Shown: positions 23,661 to 35,599 of the stretch, piece by piece
How the letters are laid out: each line of letters begins with the position of its first letter
Position numbering within the stretch: position 1 is the stretch's first letter
Program-made: the position numbers and the translations under genes
NCBI GenBank assembly: GCA_028673005.1
Contig: CM054117.1
Span: 52,761,370-52,825,369, forward strand
Reading direction: 5' to 3'
Source of the DNA: Tanypteryx hageni
Lineage: Eukaryota > Arthropoda > Insecta > Odonata > Petaluridae
DNA length: 64,000 bases
The notes under the pieces: generated by a model
What the model saw: only the letters and a program-made list of their open reading frames with translations
The model's database searches: none
What the model was told of the DNA's origin: nothing

Positions 23661-24274
23661 GTCATGGCAGGGGTTATTCGCGCTCCCTTTTTTACGATTG
23701 GGTCAGTGGCTTCTTGGATGCCCTGTCAAAGTAGCCGATTTATCTCTGGTGTAGTCGCGTAACGTTTCTTTTTATTTAATTTGACTTTTTGAAGTGAAGA
23801 GAACTTCCGGGGGTTTCTCGGTGGATGTAGAAAAATGCAAAACCAATAGGATTATCTAGCGGATGGCCGTCGTAATCCGTTAAAATAATTCGTCGAATAC
23901 GTTCGGAGGCACAAAGTTCGAGATCGGCGTTGACGCGAAAGTTCTTAGCTTTTTGCGGTTTTTGTATTCTTGAGATACAGTAAAACATATCTGCCGATTT
24001 TTTCGGGTCGAATTTATCCAAGAAATTGTGTGCTTTTAGGCTAATCAACCTATTGGATTATTATATTATCCGAGAATTATTTTCAGACTAAAACCAATTT
24101 TGAACGTTTTCATGGGATTGTAAATGTTCTAAGGGTGTTGTTTTTCGTGTGATGTCAGTATTAATTTATATTGGAAATCGCGATTTAGCAAAACTACTGA
24201 AACTACGAGTAGTATATCCTGCATGATACTGATTCAACCTATGTAGATCCCTAGGGCAATATGATGATGAAAAA
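23660..24274. other. No supported feature
   Basis: A 90-codon minus frame (23776-24048) is present with no homology I recognise. I see no RNA gene or transposon end. Confidence 0.5.
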
Positions 24275-24962
24275 GAGGGACTATAATTGCCATAAAAATC
24301 TAATATAATACATACGCACTCTAGACACGCGTAGGTTTACGGGACGTTACTTCTCTCCAGGAACCCGTCAGTCACACATGCACACCTATTAGGGTACCAA
24401 GTTCCGCGTATGTTTTCTGTGTGATCGGTGTAGTCCCTGAGAGTGCCGATTTAAGGGGGGTCGCACTTGGCGCGCAACAGGGGCCTCTTGAATTAAGAGG
24501 TCCCGAAAAAATGTTCGTGTATATAATCTCAGAAATATGTAATGTCTCAATTTAAATATCAGCGGAACCTCTCTATGATTCCATAGAAAAACGATCGTTA
24601 AGAGGTGTCACAAAAGACGGTGGCCGTTAGGAGTGTTTTCATTACATATTTAGATTGCAGGGCCCCCAATTGTTAAGCGCCAGAGGCCCTAGGAGGCGTA
24701 AATCCGCCACTGGTCCCTGCCGTGGAGTAACGTCCCACAAACTTGTATGTGTGAGGGCGGGCGGATAGTGGCCACTGGCGAGGATTAATTTCCCGCGAAC
24801 GCTTTATGCCCCGCAGTGTGAGAAAATCCGCGGAACTTGGTACGTGAGTAGGTGTGCATGATGTGTGTTGGGTCCCCGGAGACTAGTAGCATCCCGTAAA
24901 CCTACGCGTATATCTAGAGTGTGTGAATATTCGTTTTCATTTTTACGGCAATTAGAATCCCT
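24275..24962. mobile_element. Inverted-repeat element, interrupted by a nested insertion
   Basis: The left arm (24275-24420) and right arm (24832-24962) are inverted copies. Shared blocks include CGCGTAGGTTTACGGGA, CATGCACACCTA and GTACCAAGTTCCGCG. A GGGACGTTACT block occurs in the left arm and again inverted near 24725-24737. Without the nested 272-bp element the host would be about 410 bp and close to a full palindrome. There is no coding capacity. Confidence 0.8.
24441..24712. mobile_element. Nested hAT-type MITE with target duplication
   Basis: It starts GAGTGCCGATTTA and ends, reversed, CAGTGGCGGATTTA, a near-match over 13 bases. Flanks GTCCCTGA (24433-24440) and GTCCCTGC (24713-24720) agree at 7 of 8, the expected hAT target-site duplication. 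It is 272 bp with no ORF. It inserted into the inverted-repeat element and is therefore younger than it. Its ends resemble those of the MITE at 29700-29961. Confidence 0.8.
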
Positions 24963-24983
24963 CCTTTTCAATAAATTTTCATG

Positions 24984-25090
24984 AATGTTTAATAAATATG
25001 AATTATATTTATATTGAATCAATTAACATTTAATAAATTAATATTTGATAAATTTATATTTAATAAATAATGAATATTTAATAAATTACC
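24984..25090. repeat. Degenerate AT-rich tandem repeat
   Basis: Variants of ATTTAATAAATTA recur about six times at 13-20 bp spacing. Copies are diverged. Confidence 0.6.
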
Positions 25091-26340
25091 AGTAAGTTTA
25101 CGCTATACTATTAACAAATAAAAAATCATTAATGCACTCTATCTGACACCGCAACTAACCAATGAAATTATACGAAGGGAGCCATCTTTCGGAAAGGAAC
25201 TTTAGATCAACATATCTATAAGAAATTAAATGAGTGAACTTTTTGCTGTTAATTAATTAAAGTAATTATTGCGTCTTGGAGTTTAATTTGTCGAAAAAAC
25301 CTCACGGAAAGAGTTGGAGCTCCTGTAGCGTTGGAATATTTTGCAGTCGTTTATGTATATAGCTTAACTGTTGAGTTAATTGATAACCATCTATGGTAAC
25401 TTACAACAAAGTTATATCAAAACTCTTGTAATTCAGCGCGCATTTTTATATCATCTTGACTGAGGTTAGGTTAGAATGACGTAGTAATAATTAAGTTCAG
25501 TGGTTTAGATCTTGTTCTGGGTGGAGACGTTTACGTTCGTCATTATTTCCGTTAATTAGCTCGCCGCAGTTGGTCTTCAACTCTTTTTATCAAGCAATGT
25601 GAATGAATTTGCCTCTTGCGGTCTGATTTTGTCGCAATGCATGACCGGTGAAAATTACCGCAAACTATGTCAAAGTGGATTTTTCAATCGCTCAAAATTC
25701 AGATAAGATACGAATGGGACACTTTCTTGTCTATCGAAATAAAAATGGTAGCAGGTAGAAGAAAAGTTTTGAGCGATTGGAGGGAAAATGGAAAGGAAGC
25801 CATAAAAGCGTTTTCACGCCGAGTGGGAGGAGAGAGAAAGAGAAATAGAGGATAAAGCCAGCTAATCGGATTACTGTGAAAATCTTTTCACTTTCTTGGC
25901 GACGCGTTCTCTTTTATATATCCAAAGGAAAAAAAACTCTCGCTACGAAAATTTTTAATACAATCGTCGGATTGAAAAACGAGCCAATTTTTTTCTTTAA
26001 AAGAAAGAAAGGCCTGATCACGGCAGAACTCGATTTCTTTGAATTTTATTGATTGTTCTTGCAATTTCTAATTGCGTGCTTTTACGAAATTTGATATATC
26101 GAGATAATTTTACCGCTTATGCTTTATATACTGTACTGTAAATATTTTTGTAATACGGATTAAATTTTGAAGATTTCTTTCTTTTTGGGCTTACAATTAG
26201 TTGAGCTCGTATATTTTTTAAATACGTTGATCTGACATTCAGCTTTTGTAGCCGTTGGTATGAATGCAGCACTAACCTCAATCTTTTCGAGGCCAACGTC
26301 CCCTTTTGCCAAATAATATTATATATTATTATAATATATA
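25091..26340. other. No supported gene
   Basis: AT-rich. A 62-codon + frame at 25667-25855 is unremarkable. An AT palindrome made of TAATATTATA-type motifs lies at about 26316-26345 where the LINE fragment begins. Confidence 0.5.
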
Positions 26341-26344
26341 ATAT

Positions 26345-26700
26345 ATCTAGTTTTTCTTCTAACACATCTTTAATCATACTCTCTCTCCTGAGGTAATGTC
26401 CAACACAGTTTGCCTTCCTCTTTCTAATAGTCTGTATAATCATTTGCTTCTCTCCTACTCTTCATAGCACTTCATCGTTTATCATCCTATCTGTCCATTT
26501 TATCTTCAGCATTCTCCTCCAAGTCCACATTTAAAAGGTTTCCAAGTATTTGATGTCATTTTTCCTTAGCGTCTATGTTTCTACCCCGTACAAAGCTATA
26601 CTCCATTTTATGAACTTCTTGCGGATATCATCACTTATATTCCCCATAAGTAGGGGTTTCTTTCTTCTGAAAGCCACTTTTGCTTTTAATAAGTGGTTGA
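26345..26700 (-). pseudogene. Non-LTR retrotransposon C-terminal fragment, copy 1
   Basis: The minus-strand translation carries KFIKWSIALYGVET, then TLRK, RRMLKIKW, QTIRKRKANCVGHYL and ESMIKDVLE. This is the widespread C-terminal region after the reverse transcriptase fingers of LINE ORF2 proteins. The Trp of the ETWTL motif is a TAG stop, and a second stop (TGA) replaces the Arg after DEVL. The downstream end runs into an AT palindrome. The clade (RTE, jockey or other) is not resolved. Confidence 0.85.
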
Positions 26701-26726
26701 GCGGCCGCTTCTACATTAGTAGGACT

Positions 26727-26872
26727 AAGGAAACTGGATGCAATCAGGGCCGGATGCGGGTCGCGAAAGATTTTCATGCGGCCAATGTTTACAACCAACT
26801 TCAGTGTTTACTTTAACACACAAGGGCTGGATGAAAATATTTTGCGGGCCGCATCCAGTCTCCTTACCCTTA
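26727..26872. repeat. Snap-back inverted repeat with GC-rich arms
   Basis: The left arm contains AAGGAAACTGGATGC and GGATGCGGGTCGCGAAAG. The right arm, inverted, gives AAGGAGACTGGATGCGG and CCCGCAAAATATTTTCATCC. The left arm has about 16 extra bases, duplicating GGATGC. The loop is about 45 bp. It resembles a transposon terminus and may belong to the hAT copy to its right. Confidence 0.7.
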
Positions 26873-27189
26873 CAATAACAGAAAAACCTTATTACGACGA
26901 TGATACAGCAAATACTACTCTACAAAATACATGAAAATAAGGAACACATTATTGAAAATAGCATGGAAATGTTTTTTCCAAACTGTATCTTATCTTAGCG
27001 CTTACCACTTCCCTCGTCTCCAACGGCCATCTCATCTTCTCCTGAGAGATCACGAGACTTCTCTCCCCCTCTGTTGAAAGAGTTACGTCACTTCATTATA
27101 GTTACACTGTATTAATCAACATAAAAATAAATACCCATTATTGAAAATGATATTTAATAGGGGTACGAATTTTGATGTGACTAGCCACA
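26873..27189. other. Probable 3' flank of the minus-strand hAT copy
   Basis: Non-coding. Read on the minus strand it follows the decayed transposase C-terminus. No matching terminal inverted repeat for the 29.5-kb end was found. Confidence 0.35.
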
Positions 27190-28996
27190 AAATAAAAAAG
27201 ATACCATTTTAAACATCCTTCAGCACCTTAAACAGGCACATTTAATGAGATCCCTGAGCTTGATGCGACTCAGCGAGATTACAAATGTTGGGTTATAGGT
27301 TGGATAGGTAAAGTCTAAAATCTCCTCTCTCACGTATTTGTAATCGATTTTGTTGCTTTGGTAGTAGGTAGTAGGCACTAAAGCCTTTCTCCGCTAAAAT
27401 GTTGTCGGACATGCTACAATCAGTAATTTTATTTATTGCCAAAGGTGGGGGTACGAAATTCGTTCATGGATCCAAAATGTTTCGTAAACAGTTGCATTGA
27501 ATCGTGCTCTGGCTTCAAAGTCATTTTGTTGCTCAAGTAATTCTTCTTGTAAATCTTGTCTTACACTTTGTACATGGATTGATAACCCAATCTGGTACAC
27601 AAAGTTCATCCAAATCATTAAATCTTATCAACATATTCTCTTTAACAGCATCGACGTGAGCACAATAGATTTGAAAATCAGTGTCGGAGAGTTTATCCTT
27701 ACTCAGTTGTTGCAAAAATGGAAACTGAAAAAAACTCTCGGCGAGCAAGGTTATTCTCAAACAAAGTATGTTTGTTGATGAAACTCATGACAATTCCTTT
27801 TGTCTTGATAAGGTTGATTTTGCTTCCTTGCAACTTGAGCAGACTCTCATTCAACTTCTCGAATATATCTGAAAGCTATGCTGCCTCATTTAGTAGCATT
27901 TTAAGTTCAACACTTAATTTTTCATTACTTGAATAAAAAAATTCTACAATAGTATCAAATACTTCGTTAAATCGCTTCAAGCAATTTTCTTTTGAAAGCC
28001 ATCTAACTTCTGTGCGTAACAGAAGCCGCTCAAATTCTTCTTCATTTTCATGGCACAGTTGACGAAACAAACAATCGTTCAATGAATGAGCCTTTATTTT
28101 ATTAATGGTATTGATGATAGCATTTAATGTTTTATGGAGACGTTTGCCTAGATGTTTAGCTACTAAATGCTGTCTATGGACAACACAATGAATGTCAAAA
28201 ACGCCTGGTGCTGAATTATTCAAATGGGCTATAAAACCACGCTGACGGCCAATCATAGCTGGCGCTCCATCAGTTGTGCATGCGATAACATTAGCAAAAG
28301 AAATTTCTTTCTCTGAAAAATATTGCTCGACAACTTGAATTATTGAAAAACCTTTGGTGCCCGTTGTCAGCAATTTGGAAAATAGCAATTCTTCTACGAC
28401 TGCTTCATTTAAAGAAAACGCACATATGCAAGTAGCAAAGCTTCATGATCGCGCCAAGTACTTTCATCCAGTTGTAACAAAAATTCATTTGTTTTTAGGT
28501 CTTTGCGTAGTTGATTTTTAATGTCATTTGCCATTTCATCAATCCTTCTACAAACAGAGTTGTTGCTTAATGAGATTAATGAAATGACGTCAGTTGCCTC
28601 TCGTTCCATCATCTTACTAACAACTTCCTTTACAGCTGTTAATATCAATGTTTCTCTGATATTGTACGGATTACCACATTTATTACCACAAGAAACAATT
28701 AGCCCTTTATCCATCCGATTCGCACTTTTCTTAAGCATTCCAAACAAAGTATTTCGTTTTTCAAAAATTTACTTTGAACCACGGAAATATGTCACATCTT
28801 TAACCACTATGTCAGTATGTTTCTTCATTAAATGTTCACTAAGCCTTGATGGTTTCATTCCTTCGTTAGAAAAAACATGTTCGCACAGCAAGCACATTGG
28901 TAATTGTTGATTTGTATCGGAAGCGATGAACCCAAATTTCAAATACTCCACTGAGTATTGCCGGCATTTATTCTTACTTAGCTTTTTCCATTCCAA
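27190..28996 (-). pseudogene. Decayed hAT transposase (ZBED5/SCAND3-like)
   Basis: Reading from 28996: residues 1-75 form a BED-like finger (CLLCEHVFSNEGMKP, then HLMKKH). A stop at 28769-28771 is in frame with the next block (to 28409), which holds FLLQLDEST with the first catalytic Asp. A frameshift near 28400 leads to 27876-28388 with CTTDGAPAM, HCVVHRQHL and RTEVRWLS. A further stop follows at 27876, after which the reading continues as IFEKLNE, the DWVINP region and QDLQEELLEQQNDFEARARF. The dimerisation block survives near 27400 as NILAEKGFSA, then RLQIREREDFRLYLSNL. At least four lesions make it inactive. The hAT call is firm; the subfamily is from memory of motifs. Confidence 0.9.
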
Positions 28997-29499
28997 ATAA
29001 GGGCTAATGATAATAGTACGTAAACAGTAAACACAATTACACTAAACTATGTACTAACATAATTATTTAGGTTGGAAATGAGGATTACTGAATATAGCAA
29101 TAGATATCGCAAAGAGCGCACACGACTTACGGCACACGCGCAGGCATGGTGTTACGTAAACATGTGATCGCATTACCACTACACAGAAAAACCGCCCAAT
29201 AATCGTCACGTACTGGTAGATGGTGCTGGCAATCTAGAGACAGAAGAACATCAAAGGAATTTCGCGCAATAAGACGAAAACATGGCTGTATAATGTAAGA
29301 GCTTCCTACTTTCCTAATAAAAAACCGCATATTCACTATTTTGAATTAACTGTTGTTTATAAATGGAAAATCTCAAAACTCACTGTAAAAATATAACTGC
29401 AAATGGCAGAAATTCTTTCTAAAAACGCCCCCTAAATGGCCGTATCGCCCCCCAAATTGGTGTTAAAAAGCAAACGCCCCTTAAAAATTCTAAAACGCC

Positions 29500-29546
29500 C
29501 CCCCGGGGGGCGGTGGCGCCCCCGTTGGGAACCACTGCTCTTATGC
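29500..29546 (-). mobile_element. 5' terminus of the minus-strand hAT copy
   Basis: Read on the minus strand this is CAGTGGTTCCCAACGGGGGC, followed by GC-rich CGCCACCGCCCC and more GGGGCG repeats to about 29420. CAGTGGTTCCCAAC is a classic hAT terminal sequence, and it lies about 500 bp upstream of the transposase remnant in the right orientation. Confidence 0.7.
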
Positions 29547-29699
29547 AAGTGAACCCGTGTCCAGACTTTCATCATAAGTATTACTGGACTTTATTTAGTG
29601 GCTAGGAAATTACGCCAAGAATTAAATAAAATCCGGATGGCCGCTGAAAAGCGCGGCTATACTTTATAACAAACGAAGGTCGCAGAAACGAGTGACATC

Positions 29700-29961
29700 C
29701 AATGGCGGATACAAAGGGGGGAGGGGTTAATAGGGTAATTACTCTCCCCTAAGGGGGAAGATCAATATTCATTAAAATATTATCTCAATTAATTTGTTTT
29801 ATATTATAGGAATTCTAGAAATATTTTGCAAATATCTAAGCAGGGTATAATATACCCTATATTTATTAAAATGAGACGGTATCATTTTGTATAAGTGGGT
29901 GTCAGTAAATATGTTGTTTTACTTATTACCCTCCTAAGCTATGCACATAGATCCGCTCCTG
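29700..29961. mobile_element. hAT-type MITE with perfect 8-bp target duplication
   Basis: GTGACATC occurs at 29692-29699 and again at 29962-29969, exactly flanking a 262-bp element. Its left end is CAATGGCGGATACA and its right end reversed is CAGGAGCGGATCTA, degraded versions of a CAGTGGCGGAT terminus. It has no coding capacity. The ends match those at 24441-24712, so both probably moved by the same transposase type. Confidence 0.88.
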
Positions 29962-29969
29962 GTGACATC

Positions 29970-31045
29970 ATGTACTTAATGAGAATAAATCCTCGCTGGA
30001 TTCATCCCCTCACAAAATTCCTCGCCATTCGAGACTTGGCATTCCGTCCCTGATCTATCTTTCCATACTAGTAAAGAATCGCAGATGCGATGTATTGTCC
30101 GTTGTCTACATTTGTAGATCCTGTACTTTTTAGCGATTTTTTCCAATTATTTCCCAGCAGATAATCCCAGATTCACCATATTTATGCCACACGCAGCCCT
30201 AACGTAGAACTATCTATCTTTTAATTTAAGCTTTGATAACTTACATCATTTTTGATTAAATTTTTACACAGATATAGGGACGGATGAACTGAATACGTAA
30301 GCGACATTTTAGAAAAAGTGCTAATAATTGCGTCTGCGCCGTTTCAGGGTCATTTTGTTTTTTATTGAAACTAAAACAAATAATATTAGTTATTTCTCTG
30401 TCGGCAAAACGGTTAAATAAATCGCATGCGAAACTCAGCTACAAAACAGTATTTCTTAATGGCGATTCAGAAATCGCCGGCCCCATATTGAATATTCATC
30501 ATCGTGATATTTATTATACAATGAAAATGTTAACAATGAAAAAATTTTAGAGCAGTATTAACATATGCGTATAACATTATTAATTTACAAAAAAGATCCA
30601 AAGTTTAGAAGGCGCAAAAACACTTCATATGAACCAGGGACGGATACAATTTTTTTAAATCTTCACTTTTAAATTAACAACCTCGTTTTGCATTCTGTCA
30701 AATTATTTTAAATTCACACATTTTTTAGATTGTCACTAAAGAAATTTTGTTTTGTTATATCATTTGCATGTTAATTTTTATGGATGCATTTTTCTGTAAC
30801 GGAAAAATAAGGCAAATTAGTTCCGATAGAAGTTAATAATTGAAGGAAAAATACTTAAATATGGAAAGCGTTATTTTTTCTCTATAGATGCCCCAGATTA
30901 TGAACTTCTGAAGGAAGTGAGTGGAGTGTGGTGTCCCTAGTTCAGTCACGCGTGCCATCTCTCGGATTTTTTTAACTAAACTGAAAAATAAACGTTTTCG
31001 CCCAACCTGCCTCAATATCCCTCCACTTATTCGGCTGCTGTAGCG
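29970..31045. other. No supported feature
   Basis: AT-rich, with no recognisable frame, RNA gene or repeat. Confidence 0.5.
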
Positions 31046-31047
31046 AA

Positions 31048-31990
31048 GAGATCGGGGGAGAGAGGGGGAGGTGAGAAAGAGGCGTAGTACCTGAAGATGC
31101 TACCCCCAACTAATCGATATTCACTTGTGTACGTGCCCAATTTCGCCCACCGTGATTACTTTCTGGGTAAACACTCCTGCGTCTGGGGAAATGGTCCCTC
31201 TTCAACGACTTATCATCATCATCATCCCACACATCACCCACGCCTTACTCCCCATCCCTCTTTCTCCTTCTCTCTCGTACTTTGCCCCTTCCCTTACTAC
31301 ACATCCCCCCCTCCTTTCTAGCTTCGGGCTCACTTTCACCCGGTAGGGAAAAAACCTTCTTTTCACCCCTAAACGGCCTTATCAAATGCTTGCTCACTAT
31401 CTCTCTCTCTCTCCCTCTCTCTCGTCCTTCGAAATCGCTGCTTTTTTCCTACCCACCCCATTAACTGATCCCTCAACACCACCCACAGGTCGGCTTCCCA
31501 TTCCACCCCAAAACGGCTCTCCTACCGAACGTTCCGAAACGCGTATTTCTTTCAGTCCCCCTCTCTATCCTTCTCGCTCTTTCTCTCATTTATTATTTTT
31601 AACCCTCTTTCGCTCCACCCTCGTGTTTCATCCTACGTTTATCTCTTGCTCCCTCCTCTCTGTCTCTCATCATTATTTCTCTCTCCCTCCGCTTTCTCCT
31701 CTCTTCCTATTTTTCTCGTATATTTTATCCCACGGCCTTCCCCTCCTAATTTCTTTCATTTTCTTCTTTCCCCATCCTTTCTCTCCCGACTTCACCTTTT
31801 CCTCCTCTCTCCCATTCTTAATCTCTTCTCTTCCTCTCTTGACGTTTTTTCCCTTGCCGTCATCCTTTTCATTCTAGCCACGTTCTGGCTTGTTCCTTTA
31901 TTCTTCTATCCCCCTCTCAATCTTTTTTCCTCGACTGATAATTTTGTCCCTTTTATTTCTATCCATTCTGTTTCTCCCTGTTTCCTCATT
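31048..31990. other. Short purine run / core / long pyrimidine tract
   Basis: A GGGGGAGAGAGGGGGAGG-type purine run (31048-31084) is followed by a mixed core (31085-31235) and more than 700 bp of pyrimidine-rich + strand. The 163- and 115-codon frames over the tract (Ser/Pro/Leu/Phe only) arise because pyrimidine-only codons cannot be stops. Confidence 0.6.
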
Positions 31991-33175
31991 TAGCATACTT
32001 AAGTAAACGAGTCGTTCATGTTGATCATTTTTTGTTTCTCTTTTATCTATATTTACTTACTATTTCTTCCATTTAATACTCTAGCTACACACTTATTATC
32101 TTTCTCTCGTTGTTTTATTCTTTCAAACTCTATTTTAAGCTTCTCGATCTTTCGTTTTCTCCATTATTCGTGATTCTCAATTTTATCTCTCTTGTTTGCT
32201 TTTAATGCCTCGCGTGTTGGTAGGTCTTTATCTAATTAACCATTTCTCTGTGTTAACTTGTCGTTTTTTATCTTCTGCATCTTCTCTATCTCCTATTTGT
32301 CGTTTCTTGTCCCACTCTCGCTTATTAGCCTACCTGTTCGGAAAATGTTTCCGTTCATCAGACCTAATTTTCTTTTCTCTCCTTAATATCACTTATTTAT
32401 TCTTATTTTAATATACTCCCAGAATATTATTTTTCTAAAGAATATACACGTAAAATTTTTAATCTATGCATAATCTAATGAGATTTGACAATTCGAATTT
32501 TAGCTGTTTAAGATGGCATTCTCCTAGCGCAATTCATTCATTGAAGACTTTGATATGCATATGTGCCTTTGCCAATAATATAGTATAAGTTATGTATATA
32601 CATATAATTAATGTATTTAATTCATTATTTGATTCCTTCACTGTTCAATTATGCCCACAAATCCTAAATCCAAACTGGGTCTGAACGCAGGTAGAGTTAT
32701 CGACGCTCTACTGTGGTTATTAATTTAAATCATCGCCCAGAGTTTTCGAATATCGGCAAATAATATTCTCTTGTTCTTCTTTGTGCTAGTTTCCCTTTAA
32801 TATGATTTAGGATTCATACAGAGAGATTTCTTAAACTCCAAAGCCGTATTAACTGGTGCTGCGAATACAAAATCTTCCTTCGTTACCCCATCACAGTTGT
32901 CGATAATCACGAGGAAAAAGTCATCATAATAACACAGATCAAGAAAATGAAAATATGAAGCGTTATACGGAAAATCAGTTGAATTTTATCTGTAAAAATA
33001 TAAATTAATTCGATTTAAAACCTTGAATTCCTATGCATGTATAGATTTCAGACTTGTAGAACTGTTTGTAAAAATATAGCATCATCATAAATGTCGGATA
33101 TACCCATGAGATTTAAGAGATACGGAGTTCGATCCTCTATTCTTATACATCGGAAGATTAAACGTATATGGATTA
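31991..33175. other. No supported gene
   Basis: The pyrimidine bias fades by about 32400, then ordinary AT-rich DNA. I see no RNA gene. Confidence 0.5.
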
Positions 33176-33189
33176 GTCCCTATGGATAA

Positions 33190-33226
33190 TCAAACCAGGG
33201 CCTCCAAAATTTACAGTCCGCCACTG
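33190..33226 (-). mobile_element. Isolated hAT/MITE-like terminus
   Basis: Read on the minus strand it begins CAGTGGCGGACTGTAAATTT, then a GGCCCTGG block. This matches the terminus type of the MITEs at 24.4 and 29.7 kb. The other end was not located, so the element may be truncated. Confidence 0.4.
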
Positions 33227-33229
33227 GTT

Positions 33230-35595
33230 ATGGCGCCACATTGTCAATCATGATTAAAGGGACCTACGATGTTTTCTACTTCAATGAATCTCGTTTACTT
33301 TAATTCGCATTCATCTATTTCTTATTCATGCGTATCCCTTTCCGAAGTCCGATTTCCATTCGTACTTCACCTTTGTGCGTCACGCCGGACCTTCTCTTAT
33401 GCAACCGCCCGCACGTCTCCTCCCGTTCGTACCCTTTGATACTAAAACCTTGTCCCTTCCACCTCCGTTTTTGATTTCCCCGATTCCATCCCTTTCGTTT
33501 CAAATTAGCTTCAATGTTTTCTGGGTTGCGTTCGTATTCTCGGGTCCGCTCGGCCCTTTTCTGCGTTCGCTTGTGGCTTGTTGGAGGATTCCGGTTCTGG
33601 TGTGATCCTTCATGGCGGGTGTCCGACAGTCATAGCACAAACGTTTCATCTTCAGAGCTTCGCTTTCAACCGTCTTTCTAAGGCCCGTTCAACATTAAAA
33701 TGGAAACGTTTAAGAAAAATTTACTTAGTTTAATATATCGAGTTGCGCGAGAAAAAAAACGCTCCCTATTAGAAAAGCCTCTATTTCGTTAACGTGAGAG
33801 ATTTGAAAATCTTACAACTAATTAGAAACATATGAAATTAGATTTCATGGAAAATATACTAAAGTATACTTTACTTCGTATGTTTAAACTTAAGAGTCAA
33901 ACCAATGGCGTTTTTCATAGATACATTATGTATAAATTAGGTGAAATTCGATTTAAATTGATTCGTTTAAATAAAATTATAAATACATATAGGTATGCTT
34001 ATAATTTTATTTTATACTATAATAAATCTTCTGCCATTTCTTATATTGCATTGCCTGTGATCCAAGAAAAACATTGTGGCCGTGATCAAAACATAGTTGA
34101 ATTTTTAAGTGGGCAAAAATTAGGATACGAAATCAGGATTATTTTTGACAAAAATGGCGAATTCATTTAAATAAAAGAGACAAATTAAGCTAAAATAAAA
34201 TTCGTTTAAATAAAGCGCGTCGACACCATTAAACTGTATTGAACCTCGCTTGTTCTTACTAAGGTTTCAAAAATAGAATAAAGGGCTTATATAAAGCGTC
34301 GGCTTTAGGAGAGATGTATTAGTTAGAAATAAACCTGTTAACTGATATATTGAAATTTAAACAAGAGTTAACTTTTAATTAATATAGCGCATATTTAGGG
34401 TGCACAATTAGGTCTAGCAATTGGTATTTTATAATTATTTGCCGCCAGTTACTGATGGAGTCACTTGCTAATATGTATTTCGTTTAGGTGATAAAAAGGT
34501 CTGAAAATTCCAATGATAACCGAAAAAGCGTATTTCTTCTGTTTAAAAAAAGATTTATTCATCAAAAGTATTATCTTTGCGTGATATATCACGTTAAATT
34601 AGAACGCCTCAGATGAACTGTGATCTTTCTGTTTAAGTGTGGTATTGCTCAACGATTTTATGAATTAACAGCAATAAAAATGAAGTTTATATCCTTTCAT
34701 CAAAAAAGACTGGCTAAAATGCTTTAATCTGGTAGCCCTTATTGGTTTCATTAATTTATGTTCATGGCTTTTACAGAAATTAGTGACGCGAAAAAACCAA
34801 AATTTTAGCTAAAAAAGGAAAAGTTAAATTATTCCTAATTGTTAGGATTAATCACCTTTCCCAATTCAATACTAGTTTTAAGAGAGCTTAATCATTCAAT
34901 TTAGGCCACCACGTTTCCCGTGAAAAAAGTCCCGCTTGAAATTACCATAATTTTTGGAAAAAAATTCGCCACAATAGTTGGCTTTGCGTCAGAATAATCA
35001 TTCATTTGAACGAAGAGGCGAATTAATCACATCAAAACTCGAATCTATTAACGCGATTTTGAATGGAGTTAAGTGGCTTCCTTTTCACTGAGAGCGAGGT
35101 TTCAAAATCGTGCACTAAATGGTTATCCCGTGCAATTCTGGTGACTACCCGCCAATCACTGCCGACAAAGCAGTACGAACGAACAAAACTGCATAAAAAA
35201 TATGTCCATTAATCTCTACGAAACCCCGTGAAAACTCTATGGAGCCGTATGTGGGAACAAAAGGAATGGAGCCGCATGAAAAATTCGAAGGCACACATTT
35301 TTTTAATTGACAATATCCAAATAATTTGTATTACTGTTCGCATCTAGCTAGGAAAGAAAAATACAAAGACGGTATCACATTTAGATTAAACGTAGATTTA
35401 GCTTTAAAAAAATACCATGAAAATTGTGGCCGTGTCTTTATTTCGCAGTTGCTGTCGAATTTCTACCTAGACCAAATTTTTGCGACATCCGACGTGCAAA
35501 ATCGAGTCTTGTTTCTTATATTTTCGCACGAATTTAACCCCGAAACTCGCAAAATAAGTATCAACATTCGTCACGAGATCATTTCGCCCTTTTCT
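33230..35595. other. No supported gene
   Basis: A 112-codon + frame (33832-34170) and a 111-codon + frame (35326-35661) are the largest. Neither has a domain I recognise, and both are AT-rich like their surroundings. Confidence 0.5.
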
Positions 35596-35599
35596 TCAC

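Noticed and set aside
31386..31993. 163- and 115-codon + frames in the 31-kb tract
   Set aside because: Pyrimidine-only sequence cannot contain a stop codon; products are only Ser, Pro, Leu and Phe with no domain.
33832..34170. 112-codon + frame
   Set aside because: Lys/Ile/Tyr/Asn-rich as expected for AT-rich DNA; no homology recognised.
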